A DNA stretch of 8,598 bases from CAZVIK01 sp964627045. GTDB taxonomy: Bacteria > Acidobacteriota > Terriglobia > Bryobacterales > Bryobacteraceae. A program made the translations under genes and the position numbers. The notes beneath the pieces were generated by a model. That model was not told the DNA's origin. It saw only the letters and a program-made list of their open reading frames with translations, and searched no databases. Positions within the stretch are counted from its first letter, which is position 1. Every line of letters starts with the position of its first letter. Below, piece after piece: positions 1-6,020 of this stretch. The stretch spans positions 1 to 8,598 of the forward strand of contig CAZVIK010000175.1 in NCBI GenBank assembly GCA_964627045.1, in the 5' to 3' direction.

Positions 1-188
1 ACGAGCCTGGGATGCTGGACAATACCTACGATTTTAGCGGGCTGAAGGTATTCATCGACCAGGCCAGCATGCTTTACCTGGATGGCGCCGAGGTGGACTA
101 CGTGGAAACCAATGAAGGTTCGGGGTTTAAGTTCAACAACCCGAACGTTCGGACCACTTGCGGCTGCGGCAGCTCGTTCAGCGCGTAG
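1..188 (+). CDS. IscA/ErpA-type iron-sulfur cluster assembly protein, C-terminal part (5' end outside window)
   Basis: The reading frame enters from the left edge (first complete codon at position 3) and stops at TAG 186-188, leaving 61 visible residues. They match the second half of the A-type Fe-S carrier (HesB/IscA/ErpA) fold: a conserved 'LYLDGAEVDYVE' strand, then 'GFKFNNPNVRTTCGCGSSFS'. The two cysteines of the terminal CGC motif (53rd and 55th visible residues) are known in the family as two of the three cluster ligands. The third, an upstream Cys, lies outside the window. Proteins of this family are cytoplasmic, about 105-130 residues long, and hand Fe-S clusters to apo-enzymes. Whether this is IscA, ErpA or SufA cannot be decided from the C-terminus, so no symbol is given. 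It lies 67 bp before murQ on the same strand, with a possible hairpin between, so joint transcription is uncertain. Confidence 0.93.
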   Translation, partial: EPGMLDNTYDFSGLKVFIDQASMLYLDGAEVDYVETNEGSGFKFNNPNVRTTCGCGSSFSA

Positions 189-206
189 GGTTGCGGTCGG
201 CGACGG

Positions 207-236
207 GCAGCGCGCGGGGAAGCGGCGTCCCGCTGC
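207..236 (+). terminator. Possible hairpin terminator after the IscA-like gene
   Basis: The arms GCAGCG (207-212) and CGCTGC (231-236) are perfectly complementary. A smaller alternative hairpin, AGCGG (221-225) / CCGCT (230-234) with a 4-nt loop, lies inside. The structure begins 18 nt after the IscA-like stop codon. No T-run follows on the plus strand, so this is at best a weak or U-less terminator. In such GC-rich sequence a 6-bp stem could be chance. Confidence 0.25.
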
Positions 237-243
237 GGCCTAG

Positions 244-249
244 TAAAAT
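244..249 (+). promoter_or_regulatory. Candidate -10 promoter element for murQ
   Basis: TAAAAT, within TAGTAAAATGG, is a near-consensus sigma-70 -10 hexamer standing out from very GC-rich surroundings. No convincing TTGACA-like -35 is seen 16-18 bp upstream. It ends only 6 bp before the GTG start of murQ, so transcription from it would begin at or very near the start codon, implying a leaderless or nearly leaderless mRNA. This is inferred from sequence alone. Confidence 0.4.
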
Positions 250-255
250 GGCTTC

Positions 256-1164
256 GTGAGCGAGGCGAAGCCGCTTTCCGAGTTGGTCACCGAAGGGCAG
301 AATCCCGCCTCCGAGGGGATCGACGCCCTGGAGACCGAAGCGGTCTTGCGCGTGATCAACGCGGAGGACCGCAAGGTGGCCGGTGCAGTCGCCGCAGAAA
401 TCCCCAACATCGCCAAGGCCGTGGACGCCGTGGCGGCCGCTTTTCGCGAGGGTGGTCGGCTGTTCTACATCGGCGCGGGAACCAGTGGACGTTTAGGCGT
501 GCTGGACGCTTCCGAGTGCCCGCCTACCTTCGGCGTGCCCCCGGAAACGGTTCAGGGGATCATCGCGGGGGGAGACGCCGCGCTGGTCCGGGCCGCCGAG
601 CAATCCGAAGACGACGCGGAGGCAGGCGCGCGCGACCTGCGGGCGCGCGGGTTCCAGGCCAAGGACGTCCTGGCCGGAATCGCGGCCAGCGGACGCACGC
701 CGTACGTTCTGGGCGCGGTGGCGGCGGCTCGATCCATGGGCGCAAAGACCGTCGGCATCAGTTGCGTCCCGGATTCGGAGTTGTCGCGCGCTGTGGAGAT
801 CGCCATCACGCCGCTGACGGGCCCCGAGGTCATCGCCGGGTCAACGCGACTGAAGGCCGGCACGGCGACGAAACTCGTATTGAACATGCTCACGACGGCA
901 TCGATGATCCGGCTGGGGCACGTTTACGGGAATCTCATGGTGAACGTGCAACCGAGGAGCGGCAAGCTGCGCGACCGCGCGCTACGGATCGTGGAACGGG
1001 CCGCGGCCGTGGATAGGAATCGCGCCGCAGACCTGATGGCGCGGGCCGGAGGCGACGTGAAAACGGCCATCCTGATGGGCCGGACCGGCGCAGGGCGCGA
1101 GGAAGCCGCCGCACGGCTGGCGCGCGCCGGGGGCCGGCTGACGGAGGCGCTGCGAAATGGATAA
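256..1164 (+). CDS. murQ: N-acetylmuramic acid 6-phosphate etherase MurQ
   Basis: MurQ is a cytoplasmic enzyme that cleaves the D-lactyl ether of MurNAc-6-phosphate, giving GlcNAc-6-phosphate and D-lactate during recycling of peptidoglycan fragments. The 302-residue length is normal. Visible hallmarks are the N-terminal TEGQNP (12-17), the SIS-fold phosphosugar-binding stretch GAGTSGRLGVLDASECPPTFG (73-93), AASGRTPY (143-150), GSTRLKAGTATKLVLNM (195-211) and YGNLMVNVQP (224-233). By alignment with the E. coli enzyme from memory, catalytic Glu83 and Glu114 correspond to E87 and E118. The C-terminal ~60 residues fit the usual small helical domain. The GTG start at 256 is well bounded: an in-frame TAA lies at 244-246, and the conserved TEG motif follows 11 residues later. 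No Shine-Dalgarno sequence is visible. The 3' end overlaps murA by 8 bp. No murP, anmK or other recycling gene lies beside it here. Confidence 0.96.
   Translation: MSEAKPLSELVTEGQNPASEGIDALETEAVLRVINAEDRKVAGAVAAEIPNIAKAVDAVAAAFREGGRLFYIGAGTSGRLGVLDASECPPTFGVPPETVQGIIAGGDAALVRAAEQSEDDAEAGARDLRARGFQAKDVLAGIAASGRTPYVLGAVAAARSMGAKTVGISCVPDSELSRAVEIAITPLTGPEVIAGSTRLKAGTATKLVLNMLTTASMIRLGHVYGNLMVNVQPRSGKLRDRALRIVERAAAVDRNRAADLMARAGGDVKTAILMGRTGAGREEAAARLARAGGRLTEALRNG
1143..1147 (+). promoter_or_regulatory. Ribosome binding site for murA, inside murQ
   Basis: GGAGG lies 9 nt before the ATG at 1157, within the last codons of murQ. It fixes the murA start and shows that murA is translated from the murQ transcript, by coupling or by re-initiation at the overlap. 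Confidence 0.7.
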
Positions 1165-2419
1165 GTTCCTGATACAGGGAGGCGTGCCGCTGGAAGGCGA
1201 GATCCCCGTCAGCGGCGCGAAAAACTCGGCGCTGCCGGCGCTGGCCGCCTGCCTGCTGACCGAAGAACCCGTGGCGCTGCGGCGCATTCCTCCGGTGCGG
1301 GACGTGCAGACGATGCAGAAGCTGCTGGCGTCCTGCGGGGCGGCGATCGAGGCCGCGGGCGGCGCGGTGAGGGTACAGGCGAGCGAATTCCGGTCGGTGG
1401 AAGCGCCCTACGAACTAGTGAAGACCATGCGCGCCTCCAGCCTGGTGCTGGGGCCGATGGTGGCCAGAAACGGCCGCGCGCGCGTGTCCATGCCCGGCGG
1501 TTGCGCGATCGGAGCGCGTCCGATCAACCTCCACCTGGCCGGACTGGAGCACCTGGGAGCGAAGATCCGAACCTCGCACGGGTACGTGGAGGCCGAAGCC
1601 CCCAACGGGCTGCGGGGCGGAGCGGTGCACTTCGACCGGATCACGGTGACGGGCACCGAGGACCTGCTGATGGCGGCGGTGCTGGCCGAGGGCGAGTCGG
1701 TGCTGGAGAACGCGGCGCGCGAGCCGGAGGTGGTGGACCTGGCGGCGCTGCTCACCAAGATGGGCGCCCGGATCGACGGCGCGGGGACATCGACAATCCG
1801 GGTGCGAGGCGTGACGCGGCTGCATGGCTGCGAACACGAGATCATCGCGGACCGAATCGAGGCCGGGACGTTCCTGGTGGCGGGAGCGATCACGCGCGGC
1901 GAGGTGCGCGTGACCGGCTGCGTCCCCGAACACCTTCGCGCACTCATCGCCAAGTTGCGGCAGACGGGCGTGGAGATTTCGCAGCCGTCCCCGGATTCGC
2001 TCGCCGTGAAGGTCCCCGGCAGGCTCACGGCAGCCGATGTGACCACCGAGGAGTACCCCGGCTTCGCCACGGACCTGCAAGCGCAATACATGGCGCTGGC
2101 GACGCAAGCCGAGGGCGCGTCCGTCATCACGGAGACGATCTTCGAGAACCGCTTCATGCACGCCCTGGAACTGGTGCGCATGGGAGCGGGCATTCGCCTG
2201 GACGGAAGGCAGGCCGTGGTGAGCGGGCCTCGCCCGCTGAGCGGCGCGGCGGTGCAGGCATCCGACCTCCGGGCCAGCGCGTCGTTGGTGCTGGCGGCCC
2301 TGGTGGCACAGGGCGAAACGGCGATCGACCGTGTGTACCACATCGACCGAGGTTACGAACGCATCGAGGACCAGTTAGGAAAAGCGGGGGCGAAGATCCG
2401 CCGCGTCAAATCCGCATAG
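1157..2419 (+). CDS. murA: UDP-N-acetylglucosamine 1-carboxyvinyltransferase MurA
   Basis: MurA transfers enolpyruvate from PEP to UDP-GlcNAc, the first committed cytoplasmic step of peptidoglycan synthesis and the target of fosfomycin. The 420-residue length equals the usual ~420. The EPSP-synthase fold shows the N-terminal GAKNSALPALAA (20-31, with K22 and N23 matching the E. coli substrate-binding residues), the active-site loop PGGCAIGARP (113-122, with C116 equivalent to catalytic Cys115 and R121 to Arg120), EEYPGFATDLQAQ (298-310, D306 matching the general-base Asp305), FENRFMH (329-335) and the C-terminal HIDRGYERIEDQL (395-407). The fosfomycin-sensitive Cys is kept rather than replaced by Asp. 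The ATG at 1157 has GGAGG 9 nt upstream and overlaps the murQ stop (ATGGATAA), indicating an operon with murQ. The stop codon is 14 nt before the rhodanese start. Confidence 0.97.
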   Translation: MDKFLIQGGVPLEGEIPVSGAKNSALPALAACLLTEEPVALRRIPPVRDVQTMQKLLASCGAAIEAAGGAVRVQASEFRSVEAPYELVKTMRASSLVLGPMVARNGRARVSMPGGCAIGARPINLHLAGLEHLGAKIRTSHGYVEAEAPNGLRGGAVHFDRITVTGTEDLLMAAVLAEGESVLENAAREPEVVDLAALLTKMGARIDGAGTSTIRVRGVTRLHGCEHEIIADRIEAGTFLVAGAITRGEVRVTGCVPEHLRALIAKLRQTGVEISQPSPDSLAVKVPGRLTAADVTTEEYPGFATDLQAQYMALATQAEGASVITETIFENRFMHALELVRMGAGIRLDGRQAVVSGPRPLSGAAVQASDLRASASLVLAALVAQGETAIDRVYHIDRGYERIEDQLGKAGAKIRRVKSA

Positions 2420-2433
2420 AGTTCGATAGACCA

Positions 2434-2817
2434 ATGCATCCTGGACACAAACAACATAATCCCGGCTTTTTGTACCTGGTGGACGACGCCAAGTCGCGCA
2501 TCAAGCAGATCATGATCGAAGACCTCACCCGCATGATCGCGGCGAAGGAGGACTTCCTCCTGGTGGACGTGCGCGAAGAGAGCGAATGGGCGGCGGGGCA
2601 CGCCGCCGGAGCCATCCACCTGGGCAAGGGGATCATCGAGCGCGACATCGAAACCGTGGTGCCTGACAAGTCGAAAAAGCTGGTTCTGTATTGCGGCGGC
2701 GGTTACCGTTCGGCGCTTGTGGCAGACAACCTGCAACGCATCGGGTACACCAACGTCATTTCGCTCGACGGCGGCTGGCGGGCGTACTCGGTATCCGGGC
2801 TGCCGGTCGAAAAGTAG
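2434..2817 (+). CDS. Single-domain rhodanese-like protein
   Basis: A 127-residue protein with one rhodanese domain. The core runs from 'FLLVDVREESEWAAGHAAGA' (41-60), through 'IHLGKGIIERDIE' (61-73), to the active-site loop CGGGYR (87-92) and 'LDGGWRAY' (111-118). C87 is in the position of the catalytic Cys that carries a persulfide in the family, and the loop has the six-residue length of sulfurtransferase-type domains, so sulfur transfer is plausible. The acceptor (cyanide, thiol, or Fe-S/tRNA thiolation proteins) cannot be told. A ~25-residue leader (DDAKSRIKQI) precedes the domain. There is no signal peptide, so it is probably cytoplasmic. The ATG at 2434 gives full family length; a strong Shine-Dalgarno is lacking. 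It starts 14 bp after murA on the same strand and very likely shares that transcript. A much longer open frame upstream (back to 1501) is only a shadow of murA. Confidence 0.92.
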   Translation: MHPGHKQHNPGFLYLVDDAKSRIKQIMIEDLTRMIAAKEDFLLVDVREESEWAAGHAAGAIHLGKGIIERDIETVVPDKSKKLVLYCGGGYRSALVADNLQRIGYTNVISLDGGWRAYSVSGLPVEK

Positions 2818-2847
2818 CCCGCCGACCACGCGGTGCGGCCGGCGGGC
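2817..2847 (-). terminator. Hairpin terminator at the convergent junction
   Basis: Perfect 8-bp inverted repeat: GCCCGCCG (2817-2824) and CGGCGGGC (2840-2847), with a 15-nt middle that can form a small ACC/GGT inner stem. Read on the minus strand, it begins 9 nt after the stop of the 1021-residue gene and is followed at once by TACTTTTCG, a short T-rich tract, as in an intrinsic terminator. On the plus strand it directly follows the rhodanese stop but has no T-run, so it may act bidirectionally with weaker effect on the murA side. Confidence 0.55.
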
Positions 2848-2856
2848 GCGCCGCGT

Positions 2857-5800
2857 CTATTCCATCCTCTGCTGGCGGACGGGAAGCGTAACGGGGTTCG
2901 CCAGGACGCCGTTCTGCGAAATCTCGATCGCCAGATCGCCGTCGGGGGCCGACGCGGGCACCTTGCAATTAATTTGGTAGAGACCAACGGCGCCCGGAGT
3001 GAGGCCGGCGAACGCGATTTCGGCCGGTGCGCCCCCGATGGTCACCGTGGGCTGTACGGCGACGTGAGAAAGCGCGGTCATCGGCGCGGCTTCCCCGCTT
3101 GGCACCGCGGGCGCGGTGGCGCCCATGCCGACCAGATACAGGGCGATCCACTCGTCCGGGCGCGCGGGGCTGGCCGCGCCAACCAGCGAGTAGTCGCCGT
3201 GTTGCGCGATGACGCGGCCGTCGGAGTAGGCGGCCACGCCGGGGTTCACCTTGGTCAGGCGGATCGACTTAGGCCGCGAGTAGCGGCCGTCCACCTCCAC
3301 GAAAATGCTGTGCTCCAAGGAGACGTCCAGTTCGGCGGGGATCTGAACGTTGACCTGGCCCGCGCTCACGAAGAACAACGGGGCCTCGACGCCGCCGATC
3401 CAAACGCGCGTCTTACCGAGCAGCTTGGGCAGGGGCATGGCCGAGGCCATCTCGGTCGAGAGGGCCAGATTCTGCCCATAGATGGCCGCCACGCCGCCGG
3501 GAGCCAAAAAGGCTCCCGGGATGGGATTCAAGCTGCTCATGACGGCGTAGTCGACGACGACCGGATCGCCGGCGTTCGGCTTGATGTAGCCGTGGATGTC
3601 GTAGGACGCCGGCTCGAGGCCGGGCTTGTCGGCATGCAGCGTCACGGTGAGAAAATCGACGGCGGCGAGCGGATACCAGATGCCGGAATAGAGCCCTCTT
3701 TCGGCGTCGGTGAGCGTCAGCGTGCGCGCGCGTTCGCCGTTGGAGAACGTGGCCGCGACGGTGGCGCCGGTGACCGGGTTGCCGCAGTCATCGTAGACGC
3801 GGGCCTTCAGGTCGGCCGGGTAATCCACCAGGTAGTTGAAGTGAGGGAGGGGCTCGCCTGGGACCAACAGCAGCCGCGATGGGGTGCAGGTGGAGGCCGC
3901 CAGGGGCGCTCCATCCCTGCCGGGCGACGAGCCGCCGCCTGGGCTGGAAACCAACATGCTGACAGGAATTCCGCGAATCAGGTCCTCGCCGAAGATGCTC
4001 TGAATCTGCACGAGGGAACTGGCGGAGTACTGGCCGAAGTCGAAGCTCGTCGAGTTGGCCTGCACAAAGACGGCGGTGTCGGAGGCCGGCGCGGCCACGC
4101 CTCCAGGGGAGGTCGTGCTGAGAAAGTCCGTGCCGGTGGAGGAGGCCGTGGTGACGCTGTAGGTGAGGGGCACCACATCGGGGTTCGAAATGACGAACTG
4201 CGCCTGCTGGGTCGCCGTCGATCCCAGCGGAGAGATGAACAGGATGCCGTCGTTCTTGATCTGTGGGACGTTTTTTTGCGTACTGGCGACAGGGATATCC
4301 CACCGGCTGTCATCCGCACCCGCCCATATCACGTCAAAGAAAGGCGAGTTCGAGGCCCCGGGGGCCGTGATCTTCAGGAGCCCCGTAGCGCCGTGCACTC
4401 CATCCTGGCCGGGGCTCGACGCCACGATGCGGCACGGATAGGTCACGAGTTTGATGTAAGCCTTCGACCAGTAATCCGGCAGGCGGCCCGTGGTGTCTTC
4501 GATATAGGCGAGGTTGCCGAAGCCAAGCAACTCAGCGCGGAAGTCGGTCGGGCCGAAGTCCATATTCGCGATGATCAGCTTGAACTCCGCCTTTGTGTCG
4601 GCATTGTCCCGCAGCCCGCAATTCGCCGAGTAGGTGTGGCCGGTGTCGCCTCGCGTAATCCGCGCCTTGCGGGCGGGATAATCGACGGAAACACCGACAG
4701 GTATTGTGGTCTGCCAGCCGGGGCCGTCAATCTGAATGGACCCGTGGTAGCCGCCGTAGTCGAGCTTGGTGGCATCGATGGAAACCGGGAGCGATTGCAT
4801 TCCCAGCTGGCCCAGGGTGAAAGACGCGGGCGTGACGCTGAGCCAGTCTTTCCCGGAGACGACCTTGGCGGTAAGCGCGGCGGTCCCGTCGCCGGCATTT
4901 CCCACTAGAATGCGTTCTTCCTTTTTGAGGGACTCGCCGGATTCCATCCGGAAACTGGCGCCAATCTCGGCGGGCCAACTGCGCAGGTCGATGACGTAAT
5001 CCGCCACGGTCAACTCGACGGTAACGGTGAAGGGGTCCTTGCCCACGGGCGTCAGGCGAACCTGGCCGGTGTAGGTCCCCGCGGCGAGTCCGCCCGGATT
5101 CGCCTGTACGGCCAGTTGGGCGGGCGTGGCGGTGGCCGCGCCCGGCGTGACGGTGAGCCAGGAGGGCGAACCCGGTCCGCTGGGGTTCAGGACGCTGGGA
5201 GTGAAGCTGACCGGTGAGATGTCCGTGGTGGAGACGGCCAGGGGGATCGTCTGTGGCGCGGAACCGGTCTTCGCCTGGAATTTCATCTTGCTGTAGGACG
5301 CGTAAAAGTCGCCCGGCGGGCCCACGGCGATCCGGTAGTCCCGGCTGGCCGTGCTACCCCGCGCGCAGGTCACTTGGAGAGTGAATTCGTAGTCGCCCAC
5401 AGCGGTAGGAGCGCCCGTCAGGAAGCCGCCCTGCGGATGTCCGGTAATGCCAGGCGGCATTGTTCCGCTGGTCACCGTGTAGGTGTAGGGCCGGGCGCCG
5501 GCGCTTTCGTCCGCACCGCCCTTCACGATCCAGGCACCGTAGTCAACGCTGACGAAGCCGTCGTTGAGGTAAGGGCCGGGCTCCAGCGTGATGGGAGGGT
5601 TCACCTTGATGTTCATGCACCCGCTGATGAACCCCGACGAGTGGTCAACCGAGTAGCAGAGGCTGTACCCACTGCCGGTTGCCGTTGGCGTTCCACTGAG
5701 CGTACCGGTGGCGGTGTTGAAACTCATCCCCGGGGGCAGCGAAGTACCTGCCGTCTGCCTCCACGCGGAGGTCTGTGTGCATCCGGCAAGGGAGAGAGCC

Positions 5801-5922
5801 GCCGAATACGGCCGGTCGACCACGGCCGTCGGCAGCATGGCAGGAGAAACCGAACAGTCGGCGAACAACGAAACGCAAGCACCGATCAAGAGCAAGAACA
5901 GGAGCAGAGAGTGTCTGGACAT
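2857..5922 (-). CDS. Secreted multi-Ig-fold protein with C-terminal TIGR03437 domain
   Basis: A 1021-residue exported protein of unknown function. Residues 1-22 are a Sec signal (hydrophobic LLLFLLLIGACVSLFA, likely cut near A21). IGAC at 13-16 also resembles a lipobox, so a lipoprotein is a less likely alternative. Domain reading: two putative-Ig (He_PIG-like) modules at ~25-108 and ~112-200, with GTLSGTPTATG and GGFLTGAPTAVGDYEF motifs; two BACON-like modules at ~208-307 and ~335-413, each with 'W-L-[TS]-V-T-P' (SWLTVTP, DWLSVTP); an unassigned stretch ~420-555; a third BACON-like module ~555-657; a Pro/Gly/Ser linker (660-671); an Ig-like module ~675-780; and a TIGR03437-like domain ~795-1015 (APGGVAAIYGQNLA, APLFFVSAGQVNVQIPAEL). 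TIGR03437 is typical of Solibacter-type Acidobacteriota. No catalytic motif or membrane anchor is visible. Extracellular adhesion or polymer binding is conceivable, but that is inference. The ATG at 5922 has CACAGG 8 nt upstream. Confidence 0.88.
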   Translation of the reverse strand: MSRHSLLLFLLLIGACVSLFADCSVSPAMLPTAVVDRPYSAALSLAGCTQTSAWRQTAGTSLPPGMSFNTATGTLSGTPTATGSGYSLCYSVDHSSGFISGCMNIKVNPPITLEPGPYLNDGFVSVDYGAWIVKGGADESAGARPYTYTVTSGTMPPGITGHPQGGFLTGAPTAVGDYEFTLQVTCARGSTASRDYRIAVGPPGDFYASYSKMKFQAKTGSAPQTIPLAVSTTDISPVSFTPSVLNPSGPGSPSWLTVTPGAATATPAQLAVQANPGGLAAGTYTGQVRLTPVGKDPFTVTVELTVADYVIDLRSWPAEIGASFRMESGESLKKEERILVGNAGDGTAALTAKVVSGKDWLSVTPASFTLGQLGMQSLPVSIDATKLDYGGYHGSIQIDGPGWQTTIPVGVSVDYPARKARITRGDTGHTYSANCGLRDNADTKAEFKLIIANMDFGPTDFRAELLGFGNLAYIEDTTGRLPDYWSKAYIKLVTYPCRIVASSPGQDGVHGATGLLKITAPGASNSPFFDVIWAGADDSRWDIPVASTQKNVPQIKNDGILFISPLGSTATQQAQFVISNPDVVPLTYSVTTASSTGTDFLSTTSPGGVAAPASDTAVFVQANSTSFDFGQYSASSLVQIQSIFGEDLIRGIPVSMLVSSPGGGSSPGRDGAPLAASTCTPSRLLLVPGEPLPHFNYLVDYPADLKARVYDDCGNPVTGATVAATFSNGERARTLTLTDAERGLYSGIWYPLAAVDFLTVTLHADKPGLEPASYDIHGYIKPNAGDPVVVDYAVMSSLNPIPGAFLAPGGVAAIYGQNLALSTEMASAMPLPKLLGKTRVWIGGVEAPLFFVSAGQVNVQIPAELDVSLEHSIFVEVDGRYSRPKSIRLTKVNPGVAAYSDGRVIAQHGDYSLVGAASPARPDEWIALYLVGMGATAPAVPSGEAAPMTALSHVAVQPTVTIGGAPAEIAFAGLTPGAVGLYQINCKVPASAPDGDLAIEISQNGVLANPVTLPVRQQRME
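2878..3540 (-). other. TIGR03437-like C-terminal domain region
   Basis: Residues ~795-1015 of the large secreted protein. Recognisable features are a 'PG-V-A-IYG-NLA' opening, 'V-I-G-G-V-EAPLFFVSAGQVNVQIP' (a near match to the family's 'APLFYVSPGQINFQVP' theme), a middle 'EWIALYLVGMGATAPAVPSGE' segment, a 'PTVTIGGAPAEIAFAGLTPGAVGLYQINCKVP' segment and a final 'NPVTLPV' strand. This arrangement is the one I know from Solibacter/Bryobacter secreted proteins. The domain has no assigned biochemical function. Confidence 0.8.
3497..3519. repeat. Perfect 9-bp inverted repeat with 5-nt loop inside the secreted-protein gene
   Basis: CCGGGAGCC (3497-3505), loop AAAAA (3506-3510), GGCTCCCGG (3511-3519). 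On the coding (minus) strand the loop is TTTTT. It encodes residues ~802-810 (PGAFLAPG) at the very start of the TIGR03437 domain. The pairing is seen directly; any function is unproven. Confidence 0.6.
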
Positions 5923-5930
5923 GGCATCAA

Positions 5931-5936
5931 CCTGTG
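5931..5936 (-). promoter_or_regulatory. Ribosome binding site for the 1021-residue secreted protein
   Basis: CACAGG on the minus strand, ending 8 nt before the ATG at 5922. It supports this start over a second ATG 5 nt upstream that is out of frame. Confidence 0.5.
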
Positions 5937-5955
5937 AAAGAACGAGCGAAACCTC

Positions 5956-5961
5956 ATTCTA
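5956..5961 (-). promoter_or_regulatory. Candidate -10 promoter element for the secreted-protein gene
   Basis: TAGAAT (GCTAGAATGAGG on the minus strand) is the only AT-rich hexamer in the 98-bp gap between the GH2 gene and the secreted-protein gene. A start ~7 nt downstream would give a leader of roughly 27 nt carrying the CACAGG site. No -35 consensus is seen 16-18 bp upstream (that region is CCGCCG-like), as with the murQ candidate. It suggests the gene can be transcribed independently of the GH2 gene. Confidence 0.4.
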
Positions 5962-6020
5962 GCCCGGACGCGGCGTACCGGCGGGCACCGGGAGGCCGCG
6001 GTGGAGACGAAGACGCGCGG

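Noticed and set aside
1408..2343. Two ~310-codon minus-strand frames opposite murA
   Set aside because: They are shadows of a full-length, highly conserved murA and show Ser/Arg/His-rich, non-globular composition.
1501..2433. A long N-terminal extension of the rhodanese overlapping murA
   Set aside because: The residues before the ATG at 2434 are low-complexity Arg/Gly-rich out-of-frame murA sequence, and the rhodanese is complete without them.
2833..4908. A 691-codon open frame on the plus strand opposite the secreted-protein gene
   Set aside because: The translation is Arg/Gly/Asp-rich without domain logic, while the minus strand encodes a signal peptide, Ig-like modules and a TIGR03437 domain. 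Long antisense frames are expected in such GC-rich genes.
5962..6020. Possible terminator hairpin after the GH2 stop
   Set aside because: Only short 4-5 bp GC pairings (CCCGG/CCGGG, CCGG/CCGG) are present and no T-run follows on the minus strand, so this is not better than chance.
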